A stretch of DNA of 64,000 nucleotides, taken from positions 7,133,501 through 7,197,500 of the forward strand of contig NZ_CP063374.1 in the NCBI RefSeq assembly GCF_015160875.1, given 5' to 3'. Shown here piece by piece: positions 59,694 through 64,000 of the stretch (positions within the stretch are counted from its first letter, which is position 1; every line of letters begins with the position of its first letter). The position numbers and the translations under genes were made by a program. The DNA is from Streptomyces chromofuscus (GTDB taxonomy: Bacteria > Actinomycetota > Actinomycetes > Streptomycetales > Streptomycetaceae). Under the pieces are notes generated by a model. It did no database searches. It had not been told where the DNA came from and worked only from the letters and a program-made list of their open reading frames with translations.

Positions 59694-59961
59694 AACCGTT
59701 CGACTCCTTCGGTGTGCATGTCTGCTGCGCGTGGTCCCACGCCCGGTCCCCCGGCAGACAAGTGTCGACGCCGGACGGTGCACCGCGCGTGTTCACCCCT
59801 CACGATACGCGCCGACGTGCGTGTGCCCGTAGTGAGTGGCGGCGGCGACGTTTCCGTTGACGGCGATCAGCGTTCGCACACGTTTGCGTCGGTAGGTGGC
59901 TCGGAACTCGGGGCGACACACGTGCGGCAGCTCTCGAGGCACCGGGGCTGACGCTTTCGGG

Positions 59962-60525
59962 TCAGTCCGTGGCGCCCGCGGGCACGGCCTTCTTCCGGGC
60001 CCGGTAGGCGGCGGCCTTGTACTTGTTGCCGCAGGACTCCATGCCGCACCAATGGCGCCGCATGCCCCGGGACCGGTCGATGTAGACGCGGGTGCATTCC
60101 GGGTTGTCGCATTCCTTCAGCAAGGGCATGTCGGGGCCGCTGAGCAGCTCGACGGCCTGCCGGGCGACGGTGGCAAGAGCCTGGGAGGGGGTCGCCTCGG
60201 TGTGCCGGCCGGCCAGGGTGAGCTGCGGCGTCACCGGGACCTTGCGCGCGGCGCCGTTGAGCACGGCGAGCGCCTCGCGGTCGAAGTCCTCGCCGAGACG
60301 ACGGTTGGTGATCAGCTGGTAGAGGGCCTCGCGCACCGTGATCGCCGCACGGACGTCGTCCTCCGTGCCGGGAGTGATCGTGTCCACGAGTCCGGACTCC
60401 ACGTACCAGGCGTTGAGCCGCTCCGGCGTCACGAACATCTCGAACCTGGTCGAGCGCCGGGCCCGGAGCGTGGCCGCGAAGTCGAGCGCCGGGTGTCCAC
60501 AGACGAAGACGTGGTTAAGGTTCAC
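59962..60525 (-). CDS. CGNR zinc-finger regulator (ABATE domain)
   Basis: About 187 residues. N-terminal ABATE-type stress domain (FVCGHPALDFAATLRARRS, LNAWYVESGLVD, AITVREALYQLITNRR) and a C-terminal CGNR zinc finger (LKECDNPECTRVYIDRSRGMRRHWCGMESCGNKYKAAAYRARKK) with four Cys and the CGNK variant of the CGNR signature. Probable DNA-binding stress regulator. GTG 60525 lacks a leader ribosome binding site; TGGTTAC directly upstream suggests a leaderless or very short leader. Confidence 0.9.
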   Translation of the reverse strand: MNLNHVFVCGHPALDFAATLRARRSTRFEMFVTPERLNAWYVESGLVDTITPGTEDDVRAAITVREALYQLITNRRLGEDFDREALAVLNGAARKVPVTPQLTLAGRHTEATPSQALATVARQAVELLSGPDMPLLKECDNPECTRVYIDRSRGMRRHWCGMESCGNKYKAAAYRARKKAVPAGATD

Positions 60526-60648
60526 GTAACCATCTTGGCGGGTGACGTCCGTGGAGCGCAAGGAGCGTAACCGTTTTGGACGGTGCGTGTGGCGAAAGCG
60601 CCTTCTCAGGAGCGAGGCCCCTACCGTACCCGGCGCGCGGGACGCGCG

Positions 60649-62355
60649 TCAGGGCCTGGCCGGCTCCACCTCCGGCCGCGCGTCGTGCCCCACCCCCGGC
60701 CCGCGATCGTGCCCGGCGCCCCGCCGTCGGTCCTGCCCCGGCTCCAGCCGGAGCTCGCGGCCCCGCCACCGCCGCCGCAGCCAGCGGTCGTGGCCGGCGG
60801 CCACGACCGCGCCCGGTCCGGTCCCCAGCGCTTCCTCCAGTTCGTCGCACAGGCGGGGGGAGAGGTGATTCGTCGGCTCGTCCAGCAGGAGCAGTTGGGG
60901 CGGCCGGGCCACCAGGAGTGCCAGCGCCAGGCGGCGGCCCTGTCCCACGGACAGTCGGCCCACCGGTGTGTCCAGGTCGGCCTCGTGCAGCAGGCCGAGC
61001 GAGCGGAGCGGCACCTGCTCCGCGCGGGCGGGGCCCAGCGACAGCTCGTAGGTGTCGCGGACCGTGCGCTCGGGCCGGTCGAACACGGTGTCCTGGGTGA
61101 GCAGCCCGACCGTCAGCCGGCGCCGCCGGACCACCCGGCCCTCGGCGGCCAGGCGTCCGGCGAGCACGGCCAGCAGCGTCGACTTGCCCGCCCCGTTGCC
61201 GCCCGTGACCAGCAGCCGGTCGGTCGCCGACACCTCCAGGGCGTCCAGCGCGAGCCGGCCCGGTACCCGCACGTCCCGCAGGGCGACCAGCGGCTGCTCT
61301 CCGTCCTCCGCGCGTGCGGCCAGGTTCCCGGCGGCGAACCGCAGGGGGCGCGGCGGCGCGGCGACCTGGGCGCGCTCCAGTTCCTCCAGCCGCCGGGTGG
61401 CGTTGCGCACCCGGCGGGAGGCCGAGTTCTGCACCCGGCCGGCCCTATGGCCGTAGCCCATCTTCTCGTTGTCGGTACGGCCACGGTCCGGTGCGACCCG
61501 GTGCGCGGTCACGCCCGCCGACCGCCGCAGTTCCTCCAGCTCCTGCTGCTCGTCGGCGTACTGCCGCTCCCAGCGCTGCCGCTCGGCGTGCTTGTGGGCC
61601 AGGTAGGCGCTGTAGTTGCCGCCGTAGCGGACCGGGCCGTCCACCGCCGGGTCGAGGTCGATCAGATCGGTGCAGACGGCGTCGAGGAAGGCCCGGTCGT
61701 GGCTGGCGACGACCACGGCCCCGGGCAGCGAGCGGATCTGCTCCTCCAGGAAGGCGGCGGCGCCGTCGTCGAGGTGGTTGGTCGGCTCGTCCAGGAGCAG
61801 CGCGGAGGGCCGTCGTACGAGCAGCGCGGCCAGGGCCAGCCGGCCGCGCTGCCCGCCGGAGAGCGAGCCGAGCGGGCGGTCGTGCCCGACCGCGGCGAGA
61901 CCCAGACCGTCCAGCACCAGCGCGGCGCGCCGGTCGGCGTCCCAGGACCGACGGTCCTGGGCCTGCTCCAGGCGGCGTCCGTACGTGTCGAGGAGTTCCC
62001 GGTGGCCGGGGTCGTCCTCGGGGACGCGGGCGAGTTCCTCGCCGAGCCGGTCCAGTTCGGCGAGGTCCTCGCGGGCCTCGCGGAGCGCCTCGTCCAGGAC
62101 GGCGGCGACGGTCGCGTCGGCGTCGAACGGCATCTCCTGGTGGAGGAAGCCGAGGTCCCCGGGGCGGGTGACGCTTCCGGCGTCGGGTTCGTCCGCGCCG
62201 GCGAGCACCCGCAGCAGGGTGGACTTGCCGACGCCGTTCTCCCCGATCAGGCCGATGCGGTGGCCGGGGGAGGCGGTGAGGCGGACGCCGTCGAGGACGC
62301 GTCGTCCGCCCAGATCGCGGACGAGGTCGTGGGCGAGGAGAGAGGGCTGGGGCAT
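60649..62355 (-). CDS. ABC-F family ATPase (ribosome protection type)
   Basis: 568 residues with two ABC domains and no membrane segment: Walker A GENGVGKST and GGNGAGKST, signatures LSGGQRGR and LSVGQGRR, Walker B LLLDEPTNHLD and LLLDEPTNHLS. The interdomain linker (HAERQRWERQYADEQQELEELRRS) is the ribosome-reaching arm of ABC-F proteins. Such proteins displace ribosome-targeting antibiotics or assist translation. The C-terminus is an Arg/His/Gly-rich tail. ATG 62355, 80 bp after the next ABC-F gene, so the two form a tandem pair. Confidence 0.92.
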   Translation of the reverse strand: MPQPSLLAHDLVRDLGGRRVLDGVRLTASPGHRIGLIGENGVGKSTLLRVLAGADEPDAGSVTRPGDLGFLHQEMPFDADATVAAVLDEALREAREDLAELDRLGEELARVPEDDPGHRELLDTYGRRLEQAQDRRSWDADRRAALVLDGLGLAAVGHDRPLGSLSGGQRGRLALAALLVRRPSALLLDEPTNHLDDGAAAFLEEQIRSLPGAVVVASHDRAFLDAVCTDLIDLDPAVDGPVRYGGNYSAYLAHKHAERQRWERQYADEQQELEELRRSAGVTAHRVAPDRGRTDNEKMGYGHRAGRVQNSASRRVRNATRRLEELERAQVAAPPRPLRFAAGNLAARAEDGEQPLVALRDVRVPGRLALDALEVSATDRLLVTGGNGAGKSTLLAVLAGRLAAEGRVVRRRRLTVGLLTQDTVFDRPERTVRDTYELSLGPARAEQVPLRSLGLLHEADLDTPVGRLSVGQGRRLALALLVARPPQLLLLDEPTNHLSPRLCDELEEALGTGPGAVVAAGHDRWLRRRWRGRELRLEPGQDRRRGAGHDRGPGVGHDARPEVEPARP

Positions 62356-62434
62356 GGGAATCCGTCCTGCGTGATCGGTGGTCGGCCCGTGGGGCGCACT
62401 GCCTCGGACGCGGGCCGCTTCACACGCCGGCGAC

Positions 62435-64000
62435 TCACACCTTGGGAGCCCCCGTCTCCTGGAGCGTCCCGTCGGCCAGCCGCAGCCGGCGGCCGACCCC
62501 GATCTCGGTGAGGAACCGTTCGTCGTGGCTGACCACCATGAAGGCGCCCCGGTAGGAGGTGAGCGCGCTCTCCAGCTGGCCCACGCCGACCAGGTCCAGG
62601 TTGTTGGTCGGTTCGTCCAGCAGCAGCAGGTGTGGGGCCGGCTCCGCGCACAGCACGCATGCCAGGGTGGCGCGCAGCCGCTCGCCGCCGGAGAGCACCC
62701 CGACCGGCAGGTGGGCGCGCGGACCCCGGAAGAGGAAGCGGGCGAGCAGGTTCATCCGCTCCGCCTCCGGGCGCTTCGGGGCGAACGCGGCGAAGTTCTC
62801 CGCCACCGTGCGGTCCGGATCGAGCAGGTCCAGGCGCTGCGAGAGGTAGGCGATCCGGCCGTCGTTGCGCCTGATCTCCCCCGCGTCCGGCGTGAGATCG
62901 CCCGTGACCAGCCGCATCAGGGTGGTCTTGCCGGCGCCGTTGGGACCGGTCAGCGCGATGCGCTCCGGGCCGCGGATCGTCAGGTCGACGCCGGCCGCGG
63001 CGAACACGTCCGCGTCGCCGAGTCGCACCTGCATGCCTTCGCCGAGGAACAGGTTGCGGCCGGCGGGCACCTGTGTGTCGGGCAGCTCCAGGGTGAGGCG
63101 CTGTTCCTCGCGCAGGGCGCGCCCGGCCTCGTCCAGGCGGGCCTTGGCCTCGCTGACCCGGGAGGCGTGCATCTGCCCGGCGCGGCCCGCGGACTCCTGC
63201 GCGCCGCGCTTCATGTTGCCGGCGAAGATCCGCGGCAGACCGGCGTTCTTGAGGTTCTTGGCGGCGTTGCTCGCACGGCGTTCGGCGCGTTCGCGGGCCT
63301 GCTGCATCTCCCGCTTCTCCCGCTTGAGTTCCTGCTCGGCGTTGCGGACGTTCTTCTCGGCGACCTCCTGCTCGGCGCGGACGGCCTCCTCGTACGCGGT
63401 GAAGTTGCCGCCGTACAGGCGCAGTTGGTCGCTGCCCAACTCGGCGATGCCTTCCATGCGGTCGAGCAGCGCGCGGTCGTGGCTGACCAGGAGCAGGCAG
63501 CCGGTGAAGTCCGACAGGGCGTCGTACAGCTTGTGCCGGGCGTCCAGGTCGAGGTTGTTGGTGGGCTCGTCGAGGAGGAGGACGTCGGGGCGCTTGAGCA
63601 GCTGGGCGGCGAGGCCGAGGGAGACGACCTGGCCGCCGCTGAGCGTGCTCAGCCTGCGGTCCAGGGCGAGGCCGGCGAGGCCGAGGCGGTCGAGCTGGGC
63701 GCGGGTGCGCTCCTCGATGTCCCAGTCGTCGCCGATGGTCGCGAAGTGCTTCTCGTCGACGTCTCCCGATTCGACGGCGTCCAGAGCCTGGATCACCTCG
63801 GCCACGCCCAGCACTTCGGCGACGGTGAGGTCGCCGGTCAGGGGCAGGGTCTGCGGGAGGTGACCGAGCGTGCCGCCGACGGTCACCGAGCCGGAGAGGG
63901 GCTTGAGTTCACCGGCGATCAGCTTGAGCAGGGTGGACTTGCCTGAGCCGTTGGGGGCGACCAGGCCCGTGCGGCCGGAAGGCACGGAGAAGGACAGGTC
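62435..64000 (-). CDS. ABC-F family ATPase, 5' end beyond window
   Basis: At least 521 residues are visible; the start lies past 64000. Two ABC domains: Walker A APNGSGKST and GPNGAGKTT, signatures LSGGQVVS and LSGGERLR, Walker B LLLDEPTNNLD twice. The long linker EVAEKNVRNAEQELKREKREMQQARERAERRASNAAKNL is strongly helical and basic. Different subgroup from its downstream neighbour. Upstream gene of the tandem pair, and therefore read first. Confidence 0.92.
   Translation of the reverse strand, partial: DLSFSVPSGRTGLVAPNGSGKSTLLKLIAGELKPLSGSVTVGGTLGHLPQTLPLTGDLTVAEVLGVAEVIQALDAVESGDVDEKHFATIGDDWDIEERTRAQLDRLGLAGLALDRRLSTLSGGQVVSLGLAAQLLKRPDVLLLDEPTNNLDLDARHKLYDALSDFTGCLLLVSHDRALLDRMEGIAELGSDQLRLYGGNFTAYEEAVRAEQEVAEKNVRNAEQELKREKREMQQARERAERRASNAAKNLKNAGLPRIFAGNMKRGAQESAGRAGQMHASRVSEAKARLDEAGRALREEQRLTLELPDTQVPAGRNLFLGEGMQVRLGDADVFAAAGVDLTIRGPERIALTGPNGAGKTTLMRLVTGDLTPDAGEIRRNDGRIAYLSQRLDLLDPDRTVAENFAAFAPKRPEAERMNLLARFLFRGPRAHLPVGVLSGGERLRATLACVLCAEPAPHLLLLDEPTNNLDLVGVGQLESALTSYRGAFMVVSHDERFLTEIGVGRRLRLADGTLQETGAPKV

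Overview
The window is about 72% GC, with dense GC-biased codons, GTG/TTG starts, WhiB and CGNR regulators, many TetR/LacI/MarR/GntR-type regulators and a monomeric isocitrate dehydrogenase. This is a Streptomyces-type actinomycete chromosome. I see no phage, plasmid, integrase or CRISPR array. The mix of metabolic operons and heavy gene decay resembles a chromosome arm (inference).

Layout. 1-5 kb: deleted M20 amidohydrolase, htpG, HhH-GPD/DUF3140 pair, WhiB-Dps pair. 4.8-9.8 kb: 34-bp tandem array, alpha/beta hydrolase, TetR, secreted SnoaL-like protein, SDR with an altered active site, truncated aldehyde dehydrogenase. 9.8-16.8 kb: thiolase, TSUP exporter, HAD phosphatase, cobK, flippase-like membrane protein, cobF, DUF309, tRNA-Pro. 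17-31.7 kb: Nudix hydrolase and a sugar/inositol-like region (lipoprotein, permease, ATPase, IolE-like, two Gfo/Idh/MocA dehydrogenases, two LacI regulators), with DUF3068, GNAT, glutamate decarboxylase and TMEM175. 32-36.3 kb: DM13 protein, TetR-MFS pair, second identical tRNA-Pro, broken IclR. 36.4-44.7 kb: M12 metalloprotease, LuxR ATPase, TPR-CHAT protease, cytoplasmic S8 protease, ECF sigma factor and a coupled small protein. 44.7-64 kb: deleted P450, HutG-like/MarR pair, icd, MscS, enoyl-CoA hydratase, second flippase-like protein, leaderless ABC exporter, Ohr, disulfide reductase/GPP34, wHTH protein, CGNR protein and two ABC-F ATPases (the last runs off the end).

The most novel-looking system is the divergent TPR-CHAT / S8 / ECF sigma / small-protein module at 39.4-44.7 kb. 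It has intact Cys-His and Asp-His-Ser sites, no export signals, and three genes joined by GTGA overlaps. This suggests an intracellular proteolytic cascade that ends in a transcriptional response.

A second theme is deletion scars. At least ten places hold gene fragments joined in frame or back to back: M20, ALDH, AKR x GntR, PhyH x SDR, cupin x unknown, transporter x IclR, P450, Zn-dehydrogenase, membrane protein x flavoprotein, and an esterase. Several intergenic regions also carry clear operators or unusual promoters. These include paired TetR, LacI and Ohr-region operators, a MerR-type 19-bp-spacer leaderless promoter, and tandem repeats that grow out of stop codons.
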